Origin: Ornithodoros turicata | Taxonomy: Eukaryota > Arthropoda > Arachnida > Ixodida > Argasidae | NCBI RefSeq assembly: GCF_037126465.1 | Contig: NC_088207.1 | Location: 39,864,143-39,928,142 of the forward strand | DNA: 64,000 nt | Direction of reading: 5' to 3' | Notes under the pieces: model-generated | Told to the model about the DNA's origin: nothing | Databases searched by the model: none | What the model saw: only the letters and a program-made list of their open reading frames with translations | Program-made: the position numbers and the translations under genes | Part shown: positions 24,901 through 34,700 of the stretch, piece after piece | How the letters are laid out: each line of letters opens with the position of its first letter | How positions within the stretch are numbered: position 1 is the stretch's first letter

Positions 24901-27900
24901 CCTTAGAAATGTTGACTTTCCAGAATTTTTCATCCCACATACAACAACATGGGGAATCTGTTGCTCTGTATAAAAAGGAGGAAAGGAGGAAAAAAATCGG
25001 TGGAATAAAACAACTGTGAATAGATGGGTGTACCTACTGCAACTGGTAACATTTTTTGTAATGCGCACACAACACTGACTAATAGAGTAACTCTTCTTTA
25101 AACATAATTGCAGTGACACCTCGATTCACGAAAACTCGATTCACGAACGGTTTACTTCCTGGAAAGATCGTTCATAAATAGAGGGTTCATAAATAGAGCC
25201 TGAAGTTTTCGGGAAATATTTTTTTTTAAATTCCGGGGGTAAAAATTGGGTAAATAAACACGTGCTCTAACATCACGCAAATTCAGGCAAAAAAAACTTC
25301 CAGTATGCAAAACTCAGGGAGAAATCTGGCTCAGTTACTCTAACTAACTGTACTGGTTTGGTACAAACAGTGATGTAACTGTATTTGCTGCCAAACAAGT
25401 TAGTGTGCATTCCTAAAGACGTCTCAGTGTAGGCAATTTGCCGTGTAAAAACTGGGTTTCACCATAAAGAGGCAACCTTCAATTCGGGGTGCAAGCTCGG
25501 GGAAGAATCGGGCTAAACCCTAAAACTTCAGGCTCTATTCATAAATCAAGGGTTGACTGCAGATGACAAGAAACAGAATAAGGTTTCAGTATGAGCATAT
25601 ATAGAGTTCTGGAGCCTGCAATGATCTGTTGCACGAGCCAGGAACTTTGAGCTATGAAGAGTAATGATGGCACAAAATGGTCAAATATGGCCATGCAAGA
25701 AATATCACCAACCTGCAGAAGTAGTAGCTTTGATGAGTTTTGTAGCCAAACCAGGAAACTGTGAGCTCCAAGGATGATGATCATCTTTTGCAGACTTCAA
25801 GTCAAAGCCCATACCCGCGTGACTGCTCTCCAAGTGCGGCAACTTGACCAAGTTAGCGATGACCAACTCTATTGCTGGCCAACGTCCTTCTGCCTTCTTT
25901 AGTAGGACCACGGTGGCGTTTCGATCAAAGTGGGGGGACACTGTGTCCCATGACCCAGGAACCAGCTGGTTTAGCTCTTGCATGAGCTTTGAGTACACAG
26001 AATCGCTCTGCGGGGCCATGGGTCTCATTGTTGCCGGCGGGGAGAGCAACCCACACTGAACAAACAAGCCATCCTTGTTGTGCGGATTTGCAGGAGTCAG
26101 GATATATCCATCGACATCGAGGGATCCGTACAGAACACGCAACGTCGCACGTCCAGTCAATCTGAGCATTGTAGGTTGTCGAACAAATGCAAGCAGTAGC
26201 TTCTCCTGAAGGCTGAAGACCCTGTGAAGCACAAGTGTGTATGTGCAATGAACATAGGAACAAAGCGAAAGCACAATACATTACTGCAGTGGCCTTGTAT
26301 TGCACGCTAAAACGCCGTAAAGGATATGGCCGCGCAAGAAATGTATGGAATGTAATGGTGCGTGTAATAAGTAAGGAACATGTATCACATTCATGCGCCA
26401 TAAGCTCTACGACAGCAGTATCTTCATGCTTAATGCAAAAGTGGTTCATTTTACAACCCTAATACTTCACCATTTGAGATGAAGGAGCATTTGGGGAATA
26501 CTGGGCGGAACCCTAATTTCTGATCTTCACGGCAGAGCTTGTGCAAGAGTATGCAGAACTTCAAGCCCGAGATCATGACATGTGCGGCAGATTCGCAGGC
26601 ACCTTCAGTGCAATGTACGTCGAATGTCAGGGACAAAAGTGAGCACATGGAACCTATGTGGAACATTGTTTCCCAGTATGTTAAAGTTTGAAAATTGCAC
26701 GTATTGAGACACTTTAAATTCGTGGATCTTATTTGTTGCAAATTCCAATGCCAGTGTAGCAGCCACCGCTTTGCGGCCGGCCGACAACGATGAAGCCGGC
26801 CAGCTACGCACCTACGCACGGCACGCTAAGCGGTGGCTGCTACACCAGTATTCTTCTGGCAACGTATATAGCATTTTGCCACACTTTAGTTTCACACACA
26901 GAGAAATGGTTGGTTGCAAAAACAAAGGTTACTACTTTCCCAGTAAAGAAGGAAAACTGACGTACCTCAGGGTGTGCTTGCTCTGTTCGGGGTGCAAGCT
27001 GAGTTGCGAATAGCCCTCCTCTTCATTTTCCTACAGCAAAGGCAAATCGGCTGTGCAACTAGTACATACATAGAAAAATTGTGAAACAGAAAGCTATGCA
27101 TACACATGGAGACATCCAGTAGAGTGTGACGTTAAGAATGAAATTCCAAGCATGAGAATCAGTAACTTGGTGACAAGATTCGACTATGCCACACAGTTTT
27201 ACAGGCCAGAGTAACCTGTAGTAAACTTCTCTGACTCATATTCATGTAGTGTTGCATGTTGCACACCTTATTCCTATTACATCCAAGTGCACATGACATG
27301 ATGTACGTATGTGACAACTGATACTCCTGTCACACGACACTTTCAATGCAGATCGAATCCGATCCGCATTAAGTTTCTGAAGAGCGTTCGGTGGGCGATG
27401 CTGCTACATGGTTCAACTCAATGCATATTGAAAGGTTGGCTTGTCGACAGGCAGCGCTAACAGCTCTAAGGCAGCCACCGAGACACTATGCTGGGGCTGC
27501 AAAGTACGTTTCTAAAAAGTCGAGAATAGCCACAATTTGTTTCCACGTCGTGCTGTTTACTAAGCCTTTACGGGGGAAGCAGTGTCGTGAGTGGTCGAGA
27601 TTAAACAAATTTGCAAAGGCAGTCGCCCGTCATGCGCAGACTAAAATCGTTACCGTGATATTTCATGGGCCTTTATAGGAACATTTGAAAATTCGTGTAT
27701 GTTTTTGTTTACTACCACAAATTCACTGAACTGGATCGGGTTTAAGCAGGATGGGGGGGACAGGGATGTAATAGATTCGAGCATTAGCGAGGATGCGTGT
27801 GAAGTCGTGTCAGTGTTGCTTTTGAAATGCACGAATGAGCTTTCCTGCGTGGCTGTTCCAAACTTTGCCAGAAAACTTCAATCCAATCTAACTACCAATG

Positions 27901-28752
27901 CGAAGAATAGTGTGGTATGTCTCCCGTTACTGCAGCATTAACGGTCACAACCTTTCTAATAATAATAAGTATGGTGCTCACACTATCAGCACAGTATGCA
28001 CTGCTGTTGGCAGACGTGTGACACCAGTTTGAAGAGTCCATCGGCTCAGTGCAGTCCAGTTCAGTTTCATCTTCACTCGCAGAACTGGCACTTTCACTTG
28101 CATTTACCTCTTCATCACTGCTATACACATAGGCACCCCCAAAGTAATCCGTTTTTTCCTCATAGTCACTTTGGTGTTCATCTTCAACATCATTCGTTTC
28201 CTCGTCGGAGTCCCTTTGATGTTCATCTTCAACGTCAGGTTCAGGGTATTCTTCCAAAGCAGAGTCCTCCACCCGGGCCAAAGGTTCTTCTTCTAGCTTG
28301 CCTAGTTGCTTCAGTGCATCTAGTGATAGTGGACCAACAGGCCCTTTTGAACTTTTCTCTTTACTTGCTCCCTCTCCACTCACACGGCTGATGCAGTGGG
28401 AAATATCTGGAGCTTCCTGATCCCCTAAGCAGCCCTCAGATTCTGATCTCCGTCTATTGTGCTTGGCCAGCGCTGTTTCCTTGGGCTGTCTAAATTTGTC
28501 CTTCTTGTGCCTAAACTTCGATGATTTTTTACTAGGCTTTCCAGCTGAATCCAGCCGGGATTCATAAGGACTAATGGTGAACGTGTGTGGACTTTTCTTC
28601 GTCGTGTCAATATCAAGCTCGACAGTCCAGCTTCCACTTTGTTTTCGCATCTTCTTTTTGTGGTGCCTCTTAAGTTTTGCTTTCACTGTGCTTGTGGAAT
28701 GATGCCTAGATGGAACACGCCCAGGAAATTGTTTTGCATGCTTTGGCTTCAT
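15937..28752 (-). CDS. NOL9/Grc3-type polynucleotide 5'-hydroxyl kinase, 13 coding exons
   Basis: This kinase phosphorylates 5'-OH RNA ends during ITS2 pre-rRNA processing (with LAS1L) in the nucleolus. Exons on the minus strand: 28752-27982, 27030-26966, 26221-25713, 24965-24875, 24808-24711, 22438-22405, 22200-22064, 21647-21395, 21312-21214, 20088-19974, 19283-19211, 17032-16899, 16059-15937. All junctions are GT-AG, the phases agree, and the total is 2,502 nt (833 codons plus stop). Landmarks: a basic then Ser/Glu/Asp-rich N terminus (1-257), GRATLRVLYGSLDVDGY, Walker A GMKNSGKST (about 459-467), YLDCDPGQTEF (about 485-495), VNTMGW (about 561-566), LLSYLSQ, LNASVVALC, and YECVGFGIVRAIHP across the exon 11/12 junction. 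A splice acceptor just 5' of the ATG implies an upstream 5' UTR exon. The protein is longer than the human one (about 700 aa), mainly at the N terminus. Identity is confident; the N-terminal exon is assigned by position and frame. Confidence 0.87.
17279..17619. mobile_element. hAT-type MITE, 341 bp, in NOL9 intron 11
   Basis: The 22-bp terminal inverted repeats (TAGGGCCTGACTTTTT at each end) differ at one position. They are flanked by a perfect 8-bp target duplication, TTTATACA, at 17,271-17,278 and 17,620-17,627. The interior contains several ACCCGAAT motifs. The TIR is related to that of the element at 25,194-25,537. The intact duplication suggests a fairly recent insertion. Confidence 0.88.
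17693..18466. mobile_element. hAT-type non-autonomous element, 774 bp, in NOL9 intron 11
   Basis: The ends read TAGAGCTGTGCGAATA on the left and, inward from the right, TAGGGCTGTGCGAATATTCG. Subterminal TTCGAAT motifs are abundant at both ends. The flanking 8-mers AAAACTAT and CAAATTAT agree at 6 of 8 positions. An internal direct repeat, GTGACGTGAAGC(C/G)GGCTTCAC-like, occurs twice near 18,190-18,300. Confidence 0.7.
20797..20907. mobile_element. Foldback element, 111 bp, in NOL9 intron 9
   Basis: The left arm 20,798-20,842 (TGGTGAAGGGCACCGAGAGA...) pairs with the right arm 20,860-20,906 (...TCTCTCAGTGCCCTTCACCA). There are a few mismatches and a loop of roughly 17 bases. No coding capacity and no clear target duplication. 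Confidence 0.6.
22625..22790. mobile_element. pogo/Tigger-type MITE, 166 bp, in NOL9 intron 5
   Basis: The ends are CAGTCGAACCTCGATATA on the left and the inverse TATATTGAGGTTTGACTG on the right. TA dinucleotides flank both sides (22,623-22,624 and 22,791-22,792). TIRs of this form and TA duplications are typical of the pogo/Tigger branch of Tc1/mariner. Confidence 0.85.
23281..24175. repeat. Degenerate repeat bounded by GTACTCTACTCAAGTTAC motifs, in NOL9 intron 5
   Basis: Motifs of the form AGTACTCTACTCAAGTTAC occur at 23,290-23,310 and again near 24,125-24,165, in both direct and inverted form (CAGTAACTTAGGTACT). Their spacing suggests a MITE of about 0.9 kb. Ends and target duplication could not be set with confidence. 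No coding exon of NOL9 lies inside. Confidence 0.4.
25110..25560. mobile_element. pogo-type MITE carrying a nested insertion, in NOL9 intron 3
   Basis: The left end GCAGTGACACCTCGATTCAC and, inward from the right, GCAGTCAACCCTTGATTTAT are diverged inverted copies of a pogo/Tigger TIR. The element is interrupted at 25,194-25,537 by a hAT-type MITE. Without that insertion it would be about 100 bp. No TA duplication is visible at its ends. Confidence 0.6.
25194..25537. mobile_element. hAT-type MITE, 344 bp, nested in a pogo MITE
   Basis: The 20-bp TIRs, TAGAGCCTGAAGTTTTCGGG and its inverse, differ at one position. A perfect 8-bp duplication, TTCATAAA, lies at 25,186-25,193 and 25,538-25,545. 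The TIR resembles that of the hAT MITE at 17,279. The insertion is younger than its pogo-type host. Confidence 0.88.
26755..26844. mobile_element. Small foldback element, 90 bp, in NOL9 intron 2
   Basis: A perfect 17-bp inverted repeat, TGTAGCAGCCACCGCTT, lies at 26,755-26,771 and inverted at 26,828-26,844. It is flanked on both sides by CCAG, a possible 4-bp duplication. The interior holds a second inverted pair, GGCCGGC / GCCGGCC. Confidence 0.55.
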
Positions 28753-30565
28753 GTTGTATTTCCTAGAAAAAGGAGGACAAGCACATTTTTGTAATGTTGT
28801 AATGTATATATAACAAGAAAATCGCTAATGAAACAAATTTATAGTTCACAGTTGTACCAAACAGCTGCACGAGTGTATTATGGAGTGGTATTCAGTGGTT
28901 TGTCCGGAACCACCAGCACAGGGGCAGGTGTCTTGCCGTTACATTGCGATAGCTTTATGCACCATTGGCAGCATGTGTCTAAAGCTGAAATAAGCCACCT
29001 GTAGAGGATGCACGGGAAAGAAAGGGACGGCGTGTTTGTAGGTACAGGGGGTTTGGGTAATTCCTATTACTGGAAGTTAGTTACTGGGTATACATGGCTC
29101 GCACGTGACGTCACACCATAGCTTTACCAGTGCTTTTTCCCTTTTTCTGGAGGGCCGGTGCAAGCCATCTATATTACACTTGCATGCAGTACTTTGAAAG
29201 GTCTTCCACGCTTATTGTCTTGACGGACGAGAGCGCAGCAAGGGCACAGTATATGCTGGTCGCCGCTTCCATCTCATCCAGATATGCTCATGTTCCACTG
29301 TCTGCTGCTATCCCCCACTATGCATATTCCAAGAACATTGCCTCGTTAGTGTTATTTGCATTGCACGGAACCATGCTCACGAGGACATATCAACATGGGA
29401 CACAAATGCTAGAACGCACTACGAACGTCCGTTCCGCACAGTAAAGAATGCTAATCGTACTGTCTTTCATTACAATTTCGCTAGTGAACGCTTATGTTTC
29501 TTCTCCGTGTCTCCAAACCGCTCCAAACACATGGACGCGGAGCGAGGGCGCCGTGTAGTACACAGACAGTTTACTCTTCTTGAACGACTGAACTGCAAGA
29601 CACTACACTCCCCCGGAACTCTCAACCCCATTAGTCGTATCGTTTATAAACTTACTTTCGATACAACACCACCAAATCAAGAAACACGTTGACGACACTA
29701 GCTACATACATACAACCCGTTGTTGGCAGTTGTTGGCCGTCACAGTGGCCGTTACCATGACACCGTGACCGCGATTAGCAACTGTAGCAAAATCACTAAA
29801 GCGACCTCAAAAGGTTGTGAAAAGTGAAACTAAGATCTTATAATCCCTGGTATTTTCCAATAATATTCCTCGTGTGCACCCCAAACCGCGGTTTTGCCGG
29901 CGGCGTGTCTGTCGCGCCATCATCATCAGCGCCGCATGCATCGCAGCCAATCGCAGCTCTCGCCGGACGGTTTGTTTCGTTTTCTGAACTCTGCAAGGCC
30001 TGCAAAATTTGGACCATAGACGTACCAGTCCGCAGCGTCCGTCCACAGGAAAAATGGTGAGTCCATGTCAAACCGAAAAATTTGCGAGTTCAGTTATTGT
30101 GTGTATTGTCATTAAGCAGGAGAACTACGTAAAGGCTCAAGTTCAGGGATTTTGGTTCGGTTGTGTGTACGGAACAGGATGCAAACTTTCTCAAGGGCGC
30201 ATTACCTACTTTTTATGGTGCCCAGAACGTCACAGGCCAGAAGACGAATTAACGTCGCATAGAAACGAAAACAACGAAAAGAAACCCCGAGTTTTTCACC
30301 AGTGTTTCACCAGTTAGCTTGCATTTTGAGTCTTATAAACGAAACTAAGTTTTTTTTTTTACTACAAAGTTATAAACACAACTCGCAGATGGGGTCTGAC
30401 CCAAGCACACAGACACAAAGCATGAACAAAATGATTACGAGCATCGTGTATCACATTCGCGTGTAGATGGAATTTTGAATACATTTGCATCACATATGAG
30501 GCAGTTTTAGCCCTCCCTCACACATTTCTTCTCCTTGTCCAAGCGCCTTAAGAAAAAAAAATAAT
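28753..30565. other. 5' flank of NOL9, possible promoter region
   Basis: Immediately upstream of the NOL9 ATG (minus strand) a TTTTTCTAG acceptor precedes the start, so the 5' UTR continues in an exon further up. The GC- and CpG-rich patch at about 29,880-29,960 contains a CCAAT-type box and is the best promoter candidate. On the plus strand near 30,055 an ATG sits directly before a GTGAGT donor-like site; I found no downstream partner exon. No other gene was recognised. Confidence 0.35.
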
Positions 30566-30569
30566 AATA

Positions 30570-30725
30570 GCGAGTTTTAGTGAATCTATTCAGTCAAACA
30601 GTTCGCGAACGGTTTGACGGATGGCCAACGAAACGAGGGACTGACTCAGCACTGAATGATCAGATTGGACAGGACCAAAACCGCTTGCGAACCGTTTGAG
30701 TGAAAAAAGATTAACTAAAACTCGC
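30570..30725. mobile_element. TA-flanked foldback MITE, 156 bp
   Basis: It starts GCGAGTTTTAGTGAATCT and ends with the inverse ACTAAAACTCGC. TA dinucleotides flank it at 30,568-30,569 and 30,726-30,727. The interior has a second inverted pair around GTTCGCGAACGGTTTGA. The terminal GAG(T/C)TTTAGT motif is shared with the foldbacks at 9.5-9.9 kb. Confidence 0.7.
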
Positions 30726-31197
30726 TATTCGTAATAACGCTGAACCGTTTGCCGAACCGGTTCGGAACAGTACTTTAAATTAGCCCCGGTTCAGCTCCAA
30801 GGTGACAAAAAAGCGTATTATATAGTTCGGTTGGGTTTCGGTTCTGGAAAAAATAGCAGTTCCGCTCCGGTTTGACAACCTAGGTGTGGGGGTTTGGACG
30901 CTTTGCACTCCCCCCTGGAAGCACTTTGCCCATTTGGCAAAAAATCCTGGGAACGCACATAGACACGATCCTCAATGTTGAGGGACGTGGTTTGGACTCG
31001 TACTTGCGGTATGCGTTGTTCGCAGTTGCCACCCCATTAATAACAAAGGTAAACTGCGTCCACTTACCACTGCATTCACCGATACCACTATGTTCGCGAT
31101 TGGCCGGCAATCTACTTGGCTAATTTTGTTCGTACGAAAAGTGTTGAGATACCAAATAAACGAATTTTAAAGATCAGCGCTGCTCGGCCGCTGCAAA
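30726..31197. other. Repeat-like non-coding stretch
   Basis: From about 30,740 to 30,885 there are several degenerate inverted GAACCGGTTCGG / GGTTCGGTTGGG motifs of the kind found in hAT MITEs, without clear ends. No coding exon was recognised between here and the hairpin at 31,198. Confidence 0.3.
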
Positions 31198-31237
31198 TAA
31201 AGCCCCTCTATACGGAATTCTGTATAGAGGGGCTTTA
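31198..31237. repeat. Perfect 16-bp hairpin
   Basis: TAAAGCCCCTCTATAC at 31,198-31,213 is perfectly inverted at 31,222-31,237 around the 8-base loop GGAATTCT. It lies about 140 bp outside the left candidate terminus of the P-type element. It has no U-run that would suggest a terminator. Confidence 0.7.
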
Positions 31238-31377
31238 GCTGCAAATGCTCCGGCGGCGTGACGTCACTCGCTAACCGGAGGAGTGAGAGAGCGGCGCTCA
31301 CAAACGGGCCGTCTCTCTCTCAATGTCGCGTCCTGGTTGGTTCTTAGGGAGTGACGTTTTCTCAGTTTTCCAGAGAG

Positions 31378-31396
31378 GGAATGGACCTTTTTCACA
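31378..31396. repeat. Candidate left terminal inverted repeat of the P-type element
   Basis: GGAATGGACCTTTTTCACA here matches the inverse of 39,672-39,690 at 18 of 19 positions. A second shared block, CCTGACGGC, lies a little further inside on both sides. It sits 363 bp upstream of the first transposase exon. No clear 8-bp duplication was found at the outer edges, so the exact termini remain uncertain. Confidence 0.5.
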
Positions 31397-31758
31397 ACGC
31401 TCCTGTGCATGCACTGTAACCCTGACGGCGCAGAAGAAAGTCCCCTACATATTCAATAGATGGCGCCAATATGGCGCCGGCTGTGCTTTGGCACCACAGG
31501 GGGGCCAGAAAGCCGCCATTTTTGTAACTACCCCCAAGCGGTCGCTTTCCGCAAAATCGCCATCTTGTCGTGTTCAACGTCACGGAACTATCGCCCAATC
31601 ACATCTCGGCTTGGCTTGTTTTCTTTATTATGTTTTGTTTCTCCGTCTCAGCTGATCCGTGTCATCTGCTTCGCTGCTTTCGACGTCCGCTTTGACTTCG
31701 CGTGTTTGGCTATTGAATTGCTGTTTGCTTGCCACACATGCCACTTCTGTGACAGGCC

Positions 31759-34700
31759 ATGGTAGTGTGTTGTTATTCCGGTTGCGCTAATCGTTCAGAG
31801 TTTGCAAGTAAAGAATCTGGCGTAACGTACCACCAGTAAGTATATACCCCTGTGCTCTCGGTTTCGATTCGTCTCATTATGTTGCCTTTGTTTGTTCTCG
31901 GCGGTACGTTTTAGCTTTCCCCGAGACGAGTCCTTACGATTGCAATGGGTGAATGCGATCGGGAGACCGGATTGGGTGCCAACGAAGTACAGCCGAGTGT
32001 GCTCAAAACACTTCAGGAACGAGGACTTCGACAGAACGTCGCTAACACGCGTGCGCCTGCGGGAGGGTTCCGTTCCTGTCGCACATCCGTCGGTTCAAGT
32101 TCACCAGGTACGTTTCGCCATAATTATGGTCGATAATCAATTGCATATAGCCACACTATGGGCCCAGAGCTTGGGTACAAAGGGAATTAATGCAAGGGAC
32201 ATGTTAGCGGTCAAATTTGCCAAGTATTTGCTCGAGGTCAGGCCCTTTGACCACAAAATACGTTCACCAGTTCTTTTGTGTCTTTGGTGTTTAAAAGTCT
32301 GGTAAATACAACTCGTTCGTTGTCACCTCAGGAGGAGCATGACTTGCCAGCCAGACGGGAACCTAGCGGGCAAGAACCAATAGGCGTGTGCACGCCTGAA
32401 CCTGGCACACAAGAGCAAATTAACGTGAGCCTGCCTGAGCCTGACACACAGGAGGAGATTGAAGTGAGCATGGCGTCTGGATCTGACACTCAAGAGCCAA
32501 TGGATGTGGGCCTGCTCGAAGCAAAGACACCAGAGCGAATCCATGTGAGCACATATTTGAAAGCCTTTCAAATGTGATGCCGAACAATAGTATGCCGTTA
32601 CAGGTAGACAGAACTACAAGCACACCTCTTGTGTCTGCTGTGGTAGGTATCATTTTTTTAGCATTAACCGCACAGTTTGTTTCACGAGTAAATCTTTATG
32701 GGTTTGTGCTGCCTTCATGTTTTTATTTGTTTTATACGATACATCAATTTCTCAGTCTTGCTTACACTTAGTGGAGTGAAAGATGAACTGTATCGCATGC
32801 TAGTCCTTGAGTTAGTTAGCAAGCTTCCTATTCATTGTCATCCCCAGTTGACCATTAGGTCTTACTCAGAATTGAGCCACTTGCTCTGTGGCAGTGGTTG
32901 CCCAAACACTGGCCTCCCTTTCTCTTCTCCAAGTGTGTCATGGTTTGGTTTTTCAGGCTGTACAGAAGTTAGACCCAAGGTGTTATGCTCTTACTCATAA
33001 TCGTGTGTAGGGAATCAACAGCTCAGGCTTCACTACTAAGCCACCTACCGCAACTTCAATGTGAAGCCTCAGCAGCACAAACAAATGAACCACAGATGCA
33101 TTGTGCCTGTCATGCACTTACACATTAGGTGCCTGGCTTGCATGTCACATGTATATAGTGTGCGACATTAAAAACTGATCAGAGCTCTTCATGAAGAGAG
33201 CAATAATCCTAAACCAGAGAGTATCTATGTTTCACATGAGTTACAACCAGGTGCTACTTTTGATGTGACACCTGTTTGTAACCCAAGTACCACAAAGGTA
33301 GCCTCCGGTTTCCGTTTATCAGTCTCACTGTGATGCACTCTGATCAGTTCTTAATGATGCACCCTGCAATATATCTATGGCATGACGATCACACAGAAGA
33401 GCAAAAATCATGAGAACACAGTAGGATTTAGTTCGGGCAACTATATTTGAAAAGCATTTCCAACGACCATAAAACCACATAAAACCCACTTCCTCACAGG
33501 TACCCCAAACAGATCTTGTACAGATTTAAACATGCCCTACGCATGAAAAAAACACTGTTCACTTTAATGCCCATCAATCGCATTTTCCATTAAAATTTCG
33601 CACACTGGGTCACTGCTTCGAAGACTACTCCCGCACGGTGTAAACCGAGGTTGTCCGCTACCCCCTCATATCTTGGCTTTAACATGGTGTTCAATGGACC
33701 AATCCCAGCATGCGCCTGGCATTTGTCCATACTGGATCCCAACCGCGAATAATCCTGGATCCGCCCATGCTTTCCACGATACAGCACCAAACTCCATCTA
33801 CAAGTGCTGCAGGACTTTTGAATCTTTATTTGGAAGTTTTCGTTTTGTTCTGATTATCAAGGGGCCCTGAATGAAACAGTGTTTTAATGATAATGGTTCT
33901 TGCGTGCACTCTCCTTCTAGTCCAGCCCCACACCAGCCAAGGCTTCCAGCAGTATCAGTTCCGACACACCAGGGCAATTTGAACAGTCGCGCACGGTAAG
34001 CCTTCGGAAGTATTGACACTAGGGGCTTCTCTCATTCTCTCTCCACCGCAAATCAAATGTAGCCTTCCTCTTTGCCTCTGAGTATTGGGACTTTACACCG
34101 CGGTTGTGTACTTAATTTAATTTCTTTTCAGGGCTCTTCCGTTTGTCTGTTCACAAGCTTGACTCCGAACACTAGCAGGCCTGACCCCATGGTAAGGATT
34201 GTGCTCTCAGCGGAAAGACTAGGATGTACATAACTAACGCACAGGGGTTATGATCATACTGAACATCCTGTGTACTACATTTGTACTGCTATTTCCACGT
34301 CTTTCCAGGACACAACCCCCAGTGGCTCAACTCCAAGCACCAGCAGATGTGAACCTTTGGTAAGAATTATACTCGACGTGGAAAAGAATTGCATGTTCAT
34401 AACTAATACGTTAAGATTCCACTGTAGGTGCTGACTGCACCATTCAAGTATATGTTCCAGGAGCAGGCTTTCAAATACCTTATTTCATACAGTACAGGTG
34501 CATAAGGGAAAACCAATTAGACTTGAGCATACAGTTTAAACATATTATTGCCCCTTTCACGTCTACATTTCAGTACAGTGCAGTGCCGTTAGTTGCAGCC
34601 TGTTGTATAGTTACTGGCCCGAGGAAACATTTCTCAAATTATCTGTTGCCAGCACTTATTGGTGTTAGCAATGGGTATGAGGGTAGTCTGAGTGAACTAA

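Noticed and set aside
30055..30070. ATG followed directly by a GTGAGT donor, as first exon of a plus-strand gene
   Set aside because: No matching acceptor with a coding exon was found downstream; noted only as a possibility in the NOL9 5' flank.
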